Assembly: GCF_003710985.1 (NCBI RefSeq)
Contig: NZ_RHHT01000026.1
Span: forward strand, 62,001-126,000
From: Brevibacillus panacihumi
Lineage (GTDB): Bacteria > Bacillota > Bacilli > Brevibacillales > Brevibacillaceae
Reading direction: 5' to 3'
Length of the DNA: 64,000 bases
A program made the translations under genes and the position numbers. How positions within the stretch are numbered: the stretch's first letter is position 1; each line of letters starts with the position of its first letter. Below the pieces are notes generated by a model. The model saw nothing but the letters and a program-made list of their open reading frames with translations. It was not told the DNA's origin and searched no databases. Below, piece by piece: positions 1-8,648 of this stretch.

Positions 1-540
1 AAATCCTGCCAGATAAGCGGCGCGTGTTCCCCAAAGCGCTGCATCTGCCTCCTGTGCCCGGCGCGTCCCGAATTCCATCAGCACGTCATTGCCTGCGATC
101 TGCTTGATTCGCGATGCTTTCGTGGCGATCAGCGTCTGGTAATTCATATAGTTGAGCAGGGCCGTCTCCACCAATTGCGCTTCCAGCATGCGCCCTTCCA
201 CGCGGATCAGCGGTTCATTCGGGAACACCAGCGTTCCTTCCTTGACCGAATAGAGCGAGCCTGTGAAGCGGAACTGACGCAGCTCCTCCAAAAAAGCAGG
301 ATCGTAGTTCTCCTCCTGTTCGCTCAGATAAACCAGATCGCTTTCTTCAAAGCGCAGATTCTGGATATAGGCCACAATTCGCTCCAGACCTGCGTAGACT
401 GCATATCCGTTGCCGAAAGGGAGCTTGCGAAAAAACGCCTCAAACACAGCCTTGCGATTATGCGTCCCATTGATCCAGTGCGCATACATCATGTTGATTT
501 GATATTTATCAGTGTGCAATACCACGCCTGATGATTGCAT
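1..540 (-). CDS. pncB: Nicotinate phosphoribosyltransferase, N-terminal part (runs off the window)
   Basis: The first 180 codons are present; the 3' end lies beyond base 1. The ATG at 540 follows an AGGAGG about 9 bases upstream. The product begins MQSSGVVLHTDKYQINMMY and contains the FRKLPFGNGYAVYAGLERI-type block and a later MEFGTRRAQEADAALWGTR segment, both typical of the nicotinate phosphoribosyltransferase fold. The family makes nicotinate mononucleotide from nicotinate and PRPP with ATP, a cytosolic NAD salvage step. It diverges from the MOSC gene, with about 157 bases between the two starts. Confidence 0.9.
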   Translation of the reverse strand, partial: MQSSGVVLHTDKYQINMMYAHWINGTHNRKAVFEAFFRKLPFGNGYAVYAGLERIVAYIQNLRFEESDLVYLSEQEENYDPAFLEELRQFRFTGSLYSVKEGTLVFPNEPLIRVEGRMLEAQLVETALLNYMNYQTLIATKASRIKQIAGNDVLMEFGTRRAQEADAALWGTRAAYLAGF

Positions 541-697
541 GTGAGTAAGCCTCCTGTAGCTTTCTTTCCATTATCATACCAGAACCTCCCACAGGTGTCT
601 TTTTTGTCGGAAGAAATCATCGCAAAACCCTGATTCTCGACACCCACACTCCTGTGATATAGTAATGAAATCAATAAACGAGACGGGAGATTGCGAA

Positions 698-1348
698 ATG
701 ATGGAGATGGATCGACAACTCATGTATATCTGTAAAGGCACCCCGAAGGACAACCTATATAACGGGGCCGTATTTCGATCTGGCATTTGGAAGACACAAG
801 CCGATGAATTGCTTGTCCAAGAACAGCAAATCGAAGCGGATCAAGTGGCAAATCCCGCATATCACGGCGGTCCGGACCGCGTTGTCTGCCTGTATCCTTT
901 TGAACATTATGCCCACTGGGAGAAAGTTTTTGGACAGCCGTTGCCGATTTCTGCTTTTGGCGAAAATATTAGTGCAAGCAATATGACGGAAGAACAGGTG
1001 TGCATCGGAGACATCTTTCAAATCGGGGACGCTGTCCTCCAGGTTTCACAGGGGCGTTATCCTTGCGCCACGATCAACAAGCGCAACAACAACAATCAAT
1101 TGCTGAAAAAAGTAGTGGAGACCGGCAATACGGGGTATTTTTTCCGTGTGCTGCAACCTGGGACAATCGTTCCGTCCTCGACAATCACGCTTTTGTCTGC
1201 CCATCCTGCCAAAGTGACTGTCGCCTCCATCCACCACCTCTACTTTCATGAGAAAAACCCGCTTCGCTCCACCATCGAGCGAATGCTGGGAGTAGCGGAA
1301 CTGGCAGAACCATGGCGGAAGATACTCCTCGAGAAGCTGCAATCGTAA
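698..1348 (+). CDS. MOSC domain protein (YiiM-like)
   Basis: A soluble protein of about 216 residues with a MOSC (molybdenum cofactor sulfurase C-terminal) fold. Visible family features are the [16 protein letters not shown] block, the FGENIS segment, and the PCATINKR stretch carrying the conserved cysteine near residue 132. YiiM-type MOSC proteins are linked to molybdenum-cofactor-dependent reduction of N-hydroxylated compounds; here that is inferred from family only. The start at 698 is chosen because GGGAG lies 7 bases upstream. The in-frame ATG at 665 has no ribosome site, and ATGs at 701 and 707 are alternatives. Confidence 0.8.
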   Translation: MMEMDRQLMYICKGTPKDNLYNGAVFRSGIWKTQADELLVQEQQIEADQVANPAYHGGPDRVVCLYPFEHYAHWEKVFGQPLPISAFGENISASNMTEEQVCIGDIFQIGDAVLQVSQGRYPCATINKRNNNNQLLKKVVETGNTGYFFRVLQPGTIVPSSTITLLSAHPAKVTVASIHHLYFHEKNPLRSTIERMLGVAELAEPWRKILLEKLQS

Positions 1349-1364
1349 AGAAAGGATTTTGCGC

Positions 1365-2084
1365 ATGCGAATTAACAAATACATCAGTGAATCAGGCATT
1401 TGTTCGAGAAGAGAATCGGATAAATGGATCGAAGCCAAGCGGGTGACGATCAATGGCGTCATCGCTCAGCTGGGAAGCACTGTCTCCGAGGGCGATGATG
1501 TCCGTGTCGATGGAAAGCCCATCAGTACGAAAAAAAAGGCAGTTTACATCGCCTTGAACAAGCCTGTCGGAATCACCTGCACGACAGAGCTCCATGTAAA
1601 AGGAAACATCATCGATTTTGTCAATCATCCCGAGCGAATTTTCCCGATCGGCAGGCTGGACAAGGATTCCCAAGGCTTGATTCTGTTGACGAACGATGGC
1701 GATATTGTCAATAAAATCCTGCGTGCGGAAAATAACCATGATAAAGAGTACATCGTCACAGTGGACAAGCCGATTACCCCCGCTTTTTTGCAAGGAATGT
1801 CCAGCGGCGTGCGCATCCTCGGCACCATCACCAAGCCTTGCACCGTGACGAAGATTAGCGAACGCGTCTTCCGCATCATCCTGACCCAAGGGCTGAATAG
1901 ACAGATCAGACGGATGTGTGCGGCCTTTGGCTATCAAGTTCGGAAATTGGAGCGCATTCGCATCATGAACATTCATTTGGACGGATTGAAGCTGGGACAA
2001 TGGCGGGATCTCACAGCCAAGGAGTTAAACGAGCTGCAGAAAAACCTGAATTACCAGCCTCGAACGTTATCGCCCTCCACGTAG
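1365..2084 (+). CDS. rluF: 23S rRNA pseudouridine synthase, RluF type
   Basis: A 239-residue RsuA/RluB/E/F-family enzyme. An S4 RNA-binding domain occupies about residues 1-48 ([20 protein letters not shown]). The catalytic domain follows, with [17 protein letters not shown] holding the catalytic aspartate (about D99) and the [15 protein letters not shown] motif. It isomerises a specific uridine in 23S rRNA; RluF acts on U2604 in E. coli, and the exact site here is inferred. The ATG at 1365 has AAAGGA 8 bases upstream; a TTG at 1359 is less likely. It lies 16 bases after the MOSC gene, so the two are probably co-transcribed and end at the terminator below. Confidence 0.88.
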   Translation: MRINKYISESGICSRRESDKWIEAKRVTINGVIAQLGSTVSEGDDVRVDGKPISTKKKAVYIALNKPVGITCTTELHVKGNIIDFVNHPERIFPIGRLDKDSQGLILLTNDGDIVNKILRAENNHDKEYIVTVDKPITPAFLQGMSSGVRILGTITKPCTVTKISERVFRIILTQGLNRQIRRMCAAFGYQVRKLERIRIMNIHLDGLKLGQWRDLTAKELNELQKNLNYQPRTLSPST

Positions 2085-2093
2085 TACGCTGCG

Positions 2094-2140
2094 AAAAAAA
2101 GACAGGATGGAGCTTTTTCTCCTCCATCCTGTCTTTTTTT
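2094..2140 (+). terminator. Intrinsic terminator after rluF
   Basis: A perfect 12-bp stem (GACAGGATGGAG at 2101-2112 with its complement at 2122-2133) is followed by seven T residues. An A-run upstream makes it look bidirectional, but only the + strand gene needs it. Confidence 0.9.
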
Positions 2141-2279
2141 CTGTCAGATCAATCGTACTTTTCCCGGGAAATCGACACGGAGAAAGGGTACCTATTTACG
2201 TTTATTTGTATTAAAGTGAATATGGACAACGTCTACCTATCAAAATCAACCTGCGATCTAGGCAGAAAGGTGAGAGTTC

Positions 2280-3110
2280 ATGAATCTTTGGGAGATTTTC
2301 GTGGCATTCGTGTTGGGACTTGTAGAAGGACTGACCGAATTTGCCCCCGTTTCATCTACAGGACACATGATTATTGTCGACGACACGCTGCTTCATTCCA
2401 GCGCATTGTTTTCTCCGCATGTAGCCAATACGTTCAAAGTCGTAATCCAGCTCGGCTCCATCATAGCCGCAGTCATCATTTTCAAAGATCGCTTCCTGAG
2501 CCTGCTAGGCTTAAAAAAGCTTCCCTCTGACAACGGCAATACCAGGGAAAAGCTTCGTCTGTCCCAGGTTCTGGTCGGTCTTATTCCCGCGGGTGTCTTG
2601 GGCGTATTGTTTAACGACTATATCGACGAATACCTCTTTTCCGTACATACCGTCTTGATCGGGCTTGTTGCCGGGGCCCTTTTGATGATCGCTGCGGACT
2701 GGTTTCGTCCCGCCAGGCCCAAAGTGGTCTCTGTCGACCAAATCACCCACAGACAAGCGCTGATAATCGGACTGTTTCAATGCATCGCCTTGTGGCCGGG
2801 CTTTTCCCGCTCCGGTTCTACCATTTCCGGCGGTGTGCTGCTGGGGCTGAATCACCGCGCCGCATCCGACTTTACGTTTATTATGGCTGTTCCGATCATG
2901 GCCGGCGCCAGCTTTTTGTCCCTGTTAAAAAACTGGCAATACATCACGATCGAAGCTTTGCCGTTTTTTGTCGTCGGCTTTATCAGCGCCTTTCTTTTCG
3001 CTTGGCTCGCGATCCGTTTCTTCCTGCGGCTGATCAATCGAATCAAGCTTGTGCCCTTTGCCCTCTATCGGATTGTGCTCGCTGCCGTGATTTTTTTCTG
3101 GATTGTGTAA
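2280..3110 (+). CDS. uppP: Undecaprenyl-diphosphatase (bacitracin resistance protein family)
   Basis: A 276-residue polytopic membrane enzyme of the BacA/UppP family. It dephosphorylates undecaprenyl diphosphate at the outer face of the membrane to recycle the peptidoglycan lipid carrier, and extra dosage gives bacitracin resistance. The two signature motifs are present: EGLTEFAPVSSTGHMII near residues 16-32 and PGFSRSGSTISGG near residue 173. About eight hydrophobic segments are visible and the length is normal. AAAGGTGAG lies just before the ATG. The 139-base gap to the previous terminator should hold its own promoter, but none was convincing. Confidence 0.95.
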   Translation: MNLWEIFVAFVLGLVEGLTEFAPVSSTGHMIIVDDTLLHSSALFSPHVANTFKVVIQLGSIIAAVIIFKDRFLSLLGLKKLPSDNGNTREKLRLSQVLVGLIPAGVLGVLFNDYIDEYLFSVHTVLIGLVAGALLMIAADWFRPARPKVVSVDQITHRQALIIGLFQCIALWPGFSRSGSTISGGVLLGLNHRAASDFTFIMAVPIMAGASFLSLLKNWQYITIEALPFFVVGFISAFLFAWLAIRFFLRLINRIKLVPFALYRIVLAAVIFFWIV

Positions 3111-3119
3111 AAATCAGAC

Positions 3120-3198
3120 AGCCCCCGACCAAAAAGTTTTGCTTGCAGCCTTCTTTTTCGGTATGATTACCGTTATTAGTAAACGTGTTCGGGGGGCT
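3120..3198 (+). promoter_or_regulatory. Possible RBS-sequestering pairing before ktrB
   Basis: AGCCCCCGA at 3120-3128 is complementary to TCGGGGGGCT at 3189-3198, with one bulged G. The second arm contains the only purine-rich ribosome-site candidate of ktrB and touches its first start codon. The roughly 60-base loop is A/T rich. No T-run follows, so it is not a normal terminator. Translational control of ktrB is inference. Confidence 0.35.
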
Positions 3199-4565
3199 TG
3201 TCCTTGTTATCTTCTTCCTACCAAAAACGTCGGCTGACCTCGGTTCAGATCATCGTCTTTTTCTATGTCGGATTAATTCTTTTGTCCAGCGTTCTCTTGT
3301 ACCTCCCCATCTTTCATAACCCTGGCGCCACCATATCCTTTATCGACGCCATGTTTACAGCGACCAGCGCTATTAGTGTGACGGGCCTTTCCGCCATCAC
3401 CATCCACGAGATTTTCAACGACTGGGGCATTCTGTATCTGACGCTGCTCTTTCAGGTGGGCGGCATCGGGATTATGACACTGGGCACCTTTTTCTGGCTG
3501 CTGATGGGGCACAAGATCGGCCTGGAGCAACGGATCTGGATTGCGACAGACCACAATCGTTCGACTTTGGCTGGCCTGGTCAATCTGATGCGCAACATTC
3601 TCGTGCTTGCCCTGTTGATCGAATTGGTGGGAACCATCCTGTTGGGCACTCACTTTTTGCTCAGCGGATACTACAGCAATTGGTACTCCGCGTATTACCA
3701 TGGCTTCTTCGCATCGGTCAGCTCCTTCACCAACGCGGGCTTTGATCTGCATGGCAACTCCATGCTCGACTTCTCGCATGACTACATCTACCAATCCATT
3801 GTCATGCTTTTGATCATTTGCGGCGCAATCGGCTTTCCTGTATTGATGGAGGTTTACAATTACTTTTCCTATCGACGGGCGAAGATGCGTTTTACCTTCT
3901 CCCTCTTTACCAAAGTCACGACGGTTACTTTCTTCTCACTCGTCGCTATCGGTGCCATCTTTCTTTACCTATTTGAGCGAACCAAGCTGTTTGCGGGCAT
4001 GAGCTGGCATGAAACTTTATTCTATTCGCTCTTCCATTCCATCTCTTCGCGCAGCGGAGGTCTGTCTACGCTGGAGATTAGCCACCTCTCCTCTCCCGCT
4101 CTCCTGATGCTGGCCGGTCTGATGTTCATCGGGGCTTCTCCGAGCAGTGTCGGGGGCGGTATTCGGACGACGACCTTTTTCGTCATGGTCGCAGCGGTAA
4201 TCAATCATATGCGCGGCTACAAGGATGTGAAGGTGTTCGGCAGGGAATTGGTAGAAGAGGATATTATGCGCTCGTTTCTCGTGTTCTTCGTCGCCATTTT
4301 TCTGGTCTTCACGTTCGTAATTCTGATGGTCTGGATGGAGGATATGCCCTTCCAGCACGTCTTGTTCGAGGTTTGCTCCGCCTTCGGGACGACAGGCTTG
4401 TCTACCGGCATCACCCCGGAGCTGAGCACTCCAGGCAAACTGATTCTCATCATTACCATGATGATCGGCCGGATCGGGATTATCAACGTCCTGCTCTTCC
4501 TCAAACGCAACGATCGGATGGTACGTTACCATCATCCCAAGGAACGCATCATCATCGGACAATAA
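3198..4565 (+). CDS. ktrB: K+ uptake transporter membrane subunit (TrkH/KtrB family)
   Basis: A 455-residue membrane protein of the Ktr/Trk K+ channel-like superfamily. The four pore-loop filter regions can be read as TGLSAI, TNAGFDL, SRSGGLST and GTTGLSTG, each with the filter glycine, within 8-10 hydrophobic helices. It would form the Na+-linked K+ translocating dimer gated by a KtrA/KtrC-type RCK ring; no such regulator is encoded nearby. The start is uncertain: TTG at 3198 abuts the GGGGGG, while TTG at 3204 (7 bases from it) starts the same protein two residues later. Confidence 0.9.
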   Translation: MSLLSSSYQKRRLTSVQIIVFFYVGLILLSSVLLYLPIFHNPGATISFIDAMFTATSAISVTGLSAITIHEIFNDWGILYLTLLFQVGGIGIMTLGTFFWLLMGHKIGLEQRIWIATDHNRSTLAGLVNLMRNILVLALLIELVGTILLGTHFLLSGYYSNWYSAYYHGFFASVSSFTNAGFDLHGNSMLDFSHDYIYQSIVMLLIICGAIGFPVLMEVYNYFSYRRAKMRFTFSLFTKVTTVTFFSLVAIGAIFLYLFERTKLFAGMSWHETLFYSLFHSISSRSGGLSTLEISHLSSPALLMLAGLMFIGASPSSVGGGIRTTTFFVMVAAVINHMRGYKDVKVFGRELVEEDIMRSFLVFFVAIFLVFTFVILMVWMEDMPFQHVLFEVCSAFGTTGLSTGITPELSTPGKLILIITMMIGRIGIINVLLFLKRNDRMVRYHHPKERIIIGQ

Positions 4566-4580
4566 GATGCTTTGGCTCCA

Positions 4581-4610
4581 GAAGCTCCTCTGTACGGGGA
4601 GCTTCTTTCA
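4581..4610 (+). terminator. Intrinsic terminator after ktrB
   Basis: An 8-bp stem GAAGCTCC/GGAGCTTC (4581-4588 with 4598-4605) is followed by a short, interrupted T-run. Confidence 0.6.
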
Positions 4611-4634
4611 TTTCACTTTCAAACATAATTTTGT

Positions 4635-4664
4635 TTGACTTTACTAAACTAAAAGAAATATCCT
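4635..4664 (+). promoter_or_regulatory. Possible sigma-A promoter of the oligopeptide-binding protein gene
   Basis: TTGACT at 4635-4640 and TATCCT at 4659-4664 are separated by 18 bases, about 40 bases before the start codon. The -10 is only a partial match. Confidence 0.4.
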
Positions 4665-4704
4665 TACATGTATAGAAGAGAGATTTTACAGGGGGGAGAA
4701 CACC

Positions 4705-6339
4705 ATGAAAAAAGCATTCGCCTTACTTACTGGTCTAACTTTGCTCTTTGGGGTACTGACCGGATGTGCTTCTTCACAGAGCGCCACGCAATCGAATGAA
4801 TCACCGCAAGCCGAACAAGCCAGCAACAATGGAGAGCCTATGGTTCTGCGCTGGAGCATCAACAGTGAACCGCCGTCCCTTGATCCCGGGATCGCCGTCG
4901 ACGCTGACTCGTTCGATATGATTTACGCAGCCTTTGAGGGATTGACGAGTTACGATGTAAACGGAGAACTGGTCAATGCAACAGCTGAAAGCTTTACCAA
5001 CTCGCCCGATTTCACGCAGTTTACGTTCAAAATCCGCAAAGATGCCAAATGGAGCAATGGCGATCCGCTCACGGCTCATGACTTCGTATACGCGATCAAA
5101 CGCAACCTGGACCCTAAAACGGCCTCCGAGTACGCCTATCAGCTTTACTACATTAAAGGAGGAGAGGAATTCAATACGGGAAAGGGCAGTGCAGATGATG
5201 TCGGGGTAAAAGCCCTGGATGACTACACGCTGGAGTTCACACTGAAGTCTCCTACGCCGTTTTTCCGGGAGCTGACCTTCTTCCCGACCCTCTTCCCCCT
5301 GCATCAAAAAACAGTCGAATCCAACCCGAAATGGGCGGATGAGGCTGCGACAATCGTGGGAAACGGCCCGTTCATCATGAAAGAATGGGAGCATAAGCAA
5401 AAAATTGTTTTCGAGAAAAATGACAACTACTGGGATAAAGACAACGTCAAACTGGACCGCTTGGAAGTCGCCATGATCGATGACAACAACACCGCGTTTT
5501 CCATGTTTGAAAACGGCGACATCGACTGGGGCGGCTATCCAGCCTCCACCCTGCCGCCAGACGCCATCCCCTATCTGAAGAACGAAGGGAAACTGATGGT
5601 TGCCAGCAATCCAGGGACGCAGTCCGTCGTCTTCAATACGCAGAAACCGCCGTTCAACAACAAGAAAATCAGACAAGCATTCGCCTACGCCATTGATCGT
5701 CAGACGATCATCGACAACATCCTGCAGACTGGCGTGCCCGCTGCGTACGGATGGGTTCCCGATTCGATGGGCCTGAAACCAGAAGGCTATTTTAAGGAAG
5801 ATCCAGCAAAAGCCAAACAACTGCTCGAAGAAGGAATGAAGGAGCTGGGATTGACCAGCTTCCCGAGCGTTACCTACACCTTTGATTCGACCGATATGAA
5901 CAAAAAAGTGGCGGAAGCCCTGCAGGACCAATGGAAGCGCAACCTGGGCGTGGATGTGAAGCTGTACACGGCAGAATTGAAAGTGTACCGGGATATGCGT
6001 TCGCAAGGCAATTTCGACATGATCCGATTCCAATGGGGAGCGGACTTCAACGACCCGATCAACTTCCTGGAGATGTTCCGTGAGCAAAAGGGCGGCAACA
6101 ACCACCCGGATTGGGAGAATCCGAAGTTCAAGGAATTGATCGACCAAAGCTATACCGAGCCAGACCTGGAAAAACGCAAGCAAATCCTGCTCGAGGCTGA
6201 AACCATCCTGATGGAGGAAATGCCCTTGGCGCCGATCAACTTCCGCGGCAATCCATATGTGAAAAATGACCATGTGAAAGATTTCATCATCTTCCCGCTC
6301 GGCGGCGCGTACTTCAAGTATGCTTCTGTGGTGAGATAG
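4705..6339 (+). CDS. Oligopeptide ABC transporter substrate-binding lipoprotein (OppA/DppE type)
   Basis: A 544-residue extracytoplasmic solute-binding protein, family 5. The N-terminus is a lipoprotein signal with lipobox LTGC (cysteine near residue 21) and a polar Ser/Gln linker. Family motifs are LRWSINSEPPSLDPG, AKWSNGDPLTAHDFVYAIKR, VGNGPFIMKEW and IRQAFAYAIDR. It should bind peptides outside the membrane for an Opp/Dpp-type importer, but no permease or ATPase gene is adjacent, so it is an orphan receptor that must share a transporter or act in peptide sensing. GGGGGGAG lies just upstream of the ATG. Confidence 0.92.
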   Translation: MKKAFALLTGLTLLFGVLTGCASSQSATQSNESPQAEQASNNGEPMVLRWSINSEPPSLDPGIAVDADSFDMIYAAFEGLTSYDVNGELVNATAESFTNSPDFTQFTFKIRKDAKWSNGDPLTAHDFVYAIKRNLDPKTASEYAYQLYYIKGGEEFNTGKGSADDVGVKALDDYTLEFTLKSPTPFFRELTFFPTLFPLHQKTVESNPKWADEAATIVGNGPFIMKEWEHKQKIVFEKNDNYWDKDNVKLDRLEVAMIDDNNTAFSMFENGDIDWGGYPASTLPPDAIPYLKNEGKLMVASNPGTQSVVFNTQKPPFNNKKIRQAFAYAIDRQTIIDNILQTGVPAAYGWVPDSMGLKPEGYFKEDPAKAKQLLEEGMKELGLTSFPSVTYTFDSTDMNKKVAEALQDQWKRNLGVDVKLYTAELKVYRDMRSQGNFDMIRFQWGADFNDPINFLEMFREQKGGNNHPDWENPKFKELIDQSYTEPDLEKRKQILLEAETILMEEMPLAPINFRGNPYVKNDHVKDFIIFPLGGAYFKYASVVR

Positions 6340-6626
6340 CTTGAAATAGTGGTCCACCAGCTGTAATGGAGGGGAGGAAAAAGGGAAAACGCTTCAGGCG
6401 GGTTGGGATCATTGCTGGGGGTCATTCCTGGCCGCTTCCACTCCAAAGGCGGAACCGCGGCCAAAAGCAGCCGCTTCGAAGAAGTGGTTCAGGGTTGGCT
6501 GCTGAGAGCGTGTTCCGCCTTTTCCGCTCCAGCTTGGTCAAGATCCCAAGTGCCTTCCGCTCTTTTCCCTTTTTCCTCGACCAGCTTTTCTTGGTCACCC
6601 TTATTTCCTAAAGGACAACCAAACCA
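6340..6626. other. Non-coding stretch with nested inverted repeats
   Basis: No credible gene is seen in these 287 bases. Perfect 11-bp arms AAAGGCGGAAC (6445-6455) and GTTCCGCCTTT (6512-6522) enclose a second pair, GCAGCC (6467-6472) and GGCTGC (6497-6502). Inside those lies a small hairpin, CCGCTTC-GAA-GAAGTGG. The left flank repeats part of the right flank in inverted form. This looks like a folded repeat element rather than decayed coding sequence; its copy number in the genome is unknown. Confidence 0.5.
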
Positions 6627-6678
6627 AAAACAGGCTGCACCCACGATAGACTTCTGTCACGTGGATGCAGCCTGTTTT
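6627..6678. terminator. Bidirectional intrinsic terminator
   Basis: Perfect 13-bp arms AAAACAGGCTGCA (6627-6639) and TGCAGCCTGTTTT (6666-6678) lie between two convergent genes, with A-run and T-run flanks on both strands. Confidence 0.85.
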
Positions 6679-6697
6679 CATCCAAACCTTTCTCTCG

Positions 6698-6946
6698 TCA
6701 CTTCAACTGTTTGGCGATCATATTCCACAGCCACGTCAACACAACGGCTCCGATCGCACCGGCAATCACATTGAATCCGGCCAGCATCCACAGCCAATCG
6801 CCCAGGATCAGATCTCCCAGCCAGCTTCCCAGCAGGGCGACGATCAAGGTCGCCAGCCATCCTGTTCCTCCCGCTTTTCCCGTCATCAGCATGTTCATGC
6901 CCCACCAGACAACCAGCCCTACCAATCCGCCAACAATCCAATACAT
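6698..6946 (-). CDS. Small membrane protein, GlsB/YeaQ/YmgE (transglycosylase-associated) family
   Basis: An 82-residue, very hydrophobic protein with three predicted membrane segments and the glycine-rich pattern of the family (MYWIVGGLVGLVVWW, TGKAGGTGWLATLIVALLG, LAGFNVIAGAIGAVVL). The family name is historical; members are associated with stress responses and their biochemical role is unclear. The start at 6946 (MYWIVGG) is preceded by GGAAGGA; an upstream in-frame ATG at 7021 would add a charged, non-family extension. Confidence 0.8.
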   Translation of the reverse strand: MYWIVGGLVGLVVWWGMNMLMTGKAGGTGWLATLIVALLGSWLGDLILGDWLWMLAGFNVIAGAIGAVVLTWLWNMIAKQLK

Positions 6947-7072
6947 ACGATCATCCTTCCCTTCACGTATGATGATAGCGCTTGCAAAAACAAGATTCGA
7001 ATCCTGTTTTGCTAGCATCATATGGTATGGCGGTAAAAACGTTCATGCCTGGCCGCCTAAAAATCGAGCAGC

Positions 7073-7114
7073 AAAAAGGCGACAGTCCCCCACATGAAGG
7101 GAAGAACCGTCGCC
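7073..7114 (-). terminator. Intrinsic terminator after the nitrilase-family gene
   Basis: On the minus strand, GGCGAC pairs with GTCGCC (7109-7114 with 7078-7083), partly extended inward, and is followed by TTTTT. Confidence 0.7.
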
Positions 7115-7133
7115 GGAGGGCCCATTTTCGTTT

Positions 7134-7931
7134 TTAGCGCGTATACAGCTCAGGCCGCCTGTTTGCTACACTCGGCAGTTTCTGGCGTACCCGCTGGATG
7201 CGCTCCAGATCGATTTCGGCCACCAGGAGGGTCTCTTCTTCTCCTGCGCTCGCCACAACTACCCCCATCGGGTCCACGATCATGCTGCGCCCGGCAAAAA
7301 TATTGCCCACCTGATCCGCTGCACAGACGAACATGGTGTTTTCGATTGCACGAGTGCGAACCAATGTCTCCCAATGATCCTCTTTCATCGCCCCTGCTAC
7401 CCAGCCAGCCGGGACCAATAGGACATCGGCGCCCTGCAAGGCGAATTGGCGGGCGATTTCCGGAAAACGCACCTCGTAGCAGACGATTAGCCCGATTTTT
7501 CCAAATTCTGTATCCACGACCTGATACGGCGACTCTCCCGCCGCTATGAAGTCAGACTCGATATACGAAAACGCATCATAGAGATGTGTCTTGCGGTACG
7601 TATGGATCAATTCTCCGGATCGATTGAAAAAGACAGTCGTATTGTACGCGCGGTCCTGATCTCCCGCGATTGTCTCAAACACGCCGCAGATCACATAGAT
7701 GGCGTGCTCACGGGCTGCTTCACCCAGTGCCGAAACAAAAGGTCCGTCCAATGGTTCCGCCACGTCTGACGGACGAACACCTGACTTCGGTGTAGCTGCG
7801 GCGCTGTACATCTCGGGAAACAGCACCATATCCGCTCCTGCTGCTTTCGCCTTGGCTACATACGCGAGTGCCTTTTGCAAATTCTGCTCTTTATCTAAAG
7901 TGGAAGTGAGCTGTGCGATCGCTACCTTCAT
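7134..7931 (-). CDS. Carbon-nitrogen hydrolase (nitrilase superfamily amidase)
   Basis: A 265-residue cytosolic hydrolase. The Glu-Lys-Cys catalytic triad is readable: E40 in LFPEMYS, K114 in YRKTHLYD and C151 in IVCYEVRFPE. A partner glutamate and the usual alpha-beta-beta-alpha sandwich spacing are kept. The closest family resemblance is to omega-amidase/YafV-like and NIT-type deaminated-glutathione amidases that hydrolyse small omega-amides; the substrate cannot be read from sequence. GGCGGAGAAG precedes the ATG. It is transcribed alone and ends at its own terminator. Confidence 0.87.
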   Translation of the reverse strand: MKVAIAQLTSTLDKEQNLQKALAYVAKAKAAGADMVLFPEMYSAAATPKSGVRPSDVAEPLDGPFVSALGEAAREHAIYVICGVFETIAGDQDRAYNTTVFFNRSGELIHTYRKTHLYDAFSYIESDFIAAGESPYQVVDTEFGKIGLIVCYEVRFPEIARQFALQGADVLLVPAGWVAGAMKEDHWETLVRTRAIENTMFVCAADQVGNIFAGRSMIVDPMGVVVASAGEEETLLVAEIDLERIQRVRQKLPSVANRRPELYTR

Positions 7932-8041
7932 TTCTTCTCCGCCTTTCTCCTCTTCATTCGCTTAACAGGTTTTCCTGTATGTAGTATACATGATTTTTGA
8001 CGCCTCTGCCGGAAATAAGAAAGAGCAAGCAGACAAAGAAA

Positions 8042-8068
8042 AAAAAGGCTATTTAAACCAGCCTTTTT
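8042..8068 (-). terminator. Intrinsic terminator overlapping the end of desR
   Basis: AAAAAGGCT/AGCCTTTTT arms (8060-8068 with 8042-8050) span the last codons and stop codon of desR and run straight into a long T-run on the minus strand. Confidence 0.75.
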
Positions 8069-8648
8069 CCTTGAATCGCATGATTGCTTCAATTCGGTTG
8101 CTTACATCGAGCTTGTCGAGGATGACGGAGATGTAATTTCGCACTGTGCCCGTCGTCAGGAACAGTTCGCTGGCGATCTCCTTGGTGTTTTTGCCGTCCG
8201 CCATCAGAAGAAGGACTTCTTTCTCCCGCTCTGTCAGCGGATTTTCCTGGCCGTAGGCTTCATCGATCAGCTCCGGTGCGTAGATGCGCCGTCCTGCCAT
8301 GATGCTGCGAATCGAGCTGGCCAGCTCCTCGCTGGGGCTGTCCTTCAAGAGATAGCCGTGCGCGCCTGCCTTGAGCGCGCGTTCAAAGTACCCCGGACGG
8401 GCAAAAGTGGTCAGGATCATCACTTTGCAGCCGGATCCGCGCAACTCTTCAGCGGCTTCCAATCCGCTTTTGACCGGCATCTCAATATCCATAATGCAAA
8501 TATCGGGCTGGTGGAGCTGCACCAGCTTGACAGCATCCTCTCCATTGCTTGCCTTGCCGACCACCTGCATGTCTTCCTCCAGATCGATCAGGGAAGCCAA
8601 TGCGCCCAATAGCATACGCTGATCCTCTGCAATGACGATTCGTATCAT
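8049..8648 (-). CDS. desR: Response regulator of membrane fluidity, DesR type
   Basis: A NarL/FixJ-family regulator of 199 residues, the same length as Bacillus subtilis DesR. The receiver domain has the acidic pair near D9-Q-R and the phospho-acceptor aspartate in DICIMDIEMP. A LuxR-type helix-turn-helix follows (LTEREKEVLLLMADGKNTKEI onward). Phosphorylated DesR activates transcription of the desaturase gene when the membrane becomes too ordered. The start codon overlaps the desK stop in ATGA, so the two are translationally coupled. A palindrome upstream of des is the expected target. Confidence 0.9.
   Translation of the reverse strand: MIRIVIAEDQRMLLGALASLIDLEEDMQVVGKASNGEDAVKLVQLHQPDICIMDIEMPVKSGLEAAEELRGSGCKVMILTTFARPGYFERALKAGAHGYLLKDSPSEELASSIRSIMAGRRIYAPELIDEAYGQENPLTEREKEVLLLMADGKNTKEIASELFLTTGTVRNYISVILDKLDVSNRIEAIMRFKEKGWFK

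Noticed and set aside
4801-6357. A 518-codon open frame on the minus strand
   Set aside because: It is fully antisense to the peptide-binding lipoprotein, whose family motifs and lipobox are clear; the antisense product has no recognisable domain.
6366-6774. Two overlapping plus-strand open frames after the peptide-binding protein gene
   Set aside because: They run through inverted repeats and a bidirectional terminator and into the antisense of a real gene; composition is unlike a protein.
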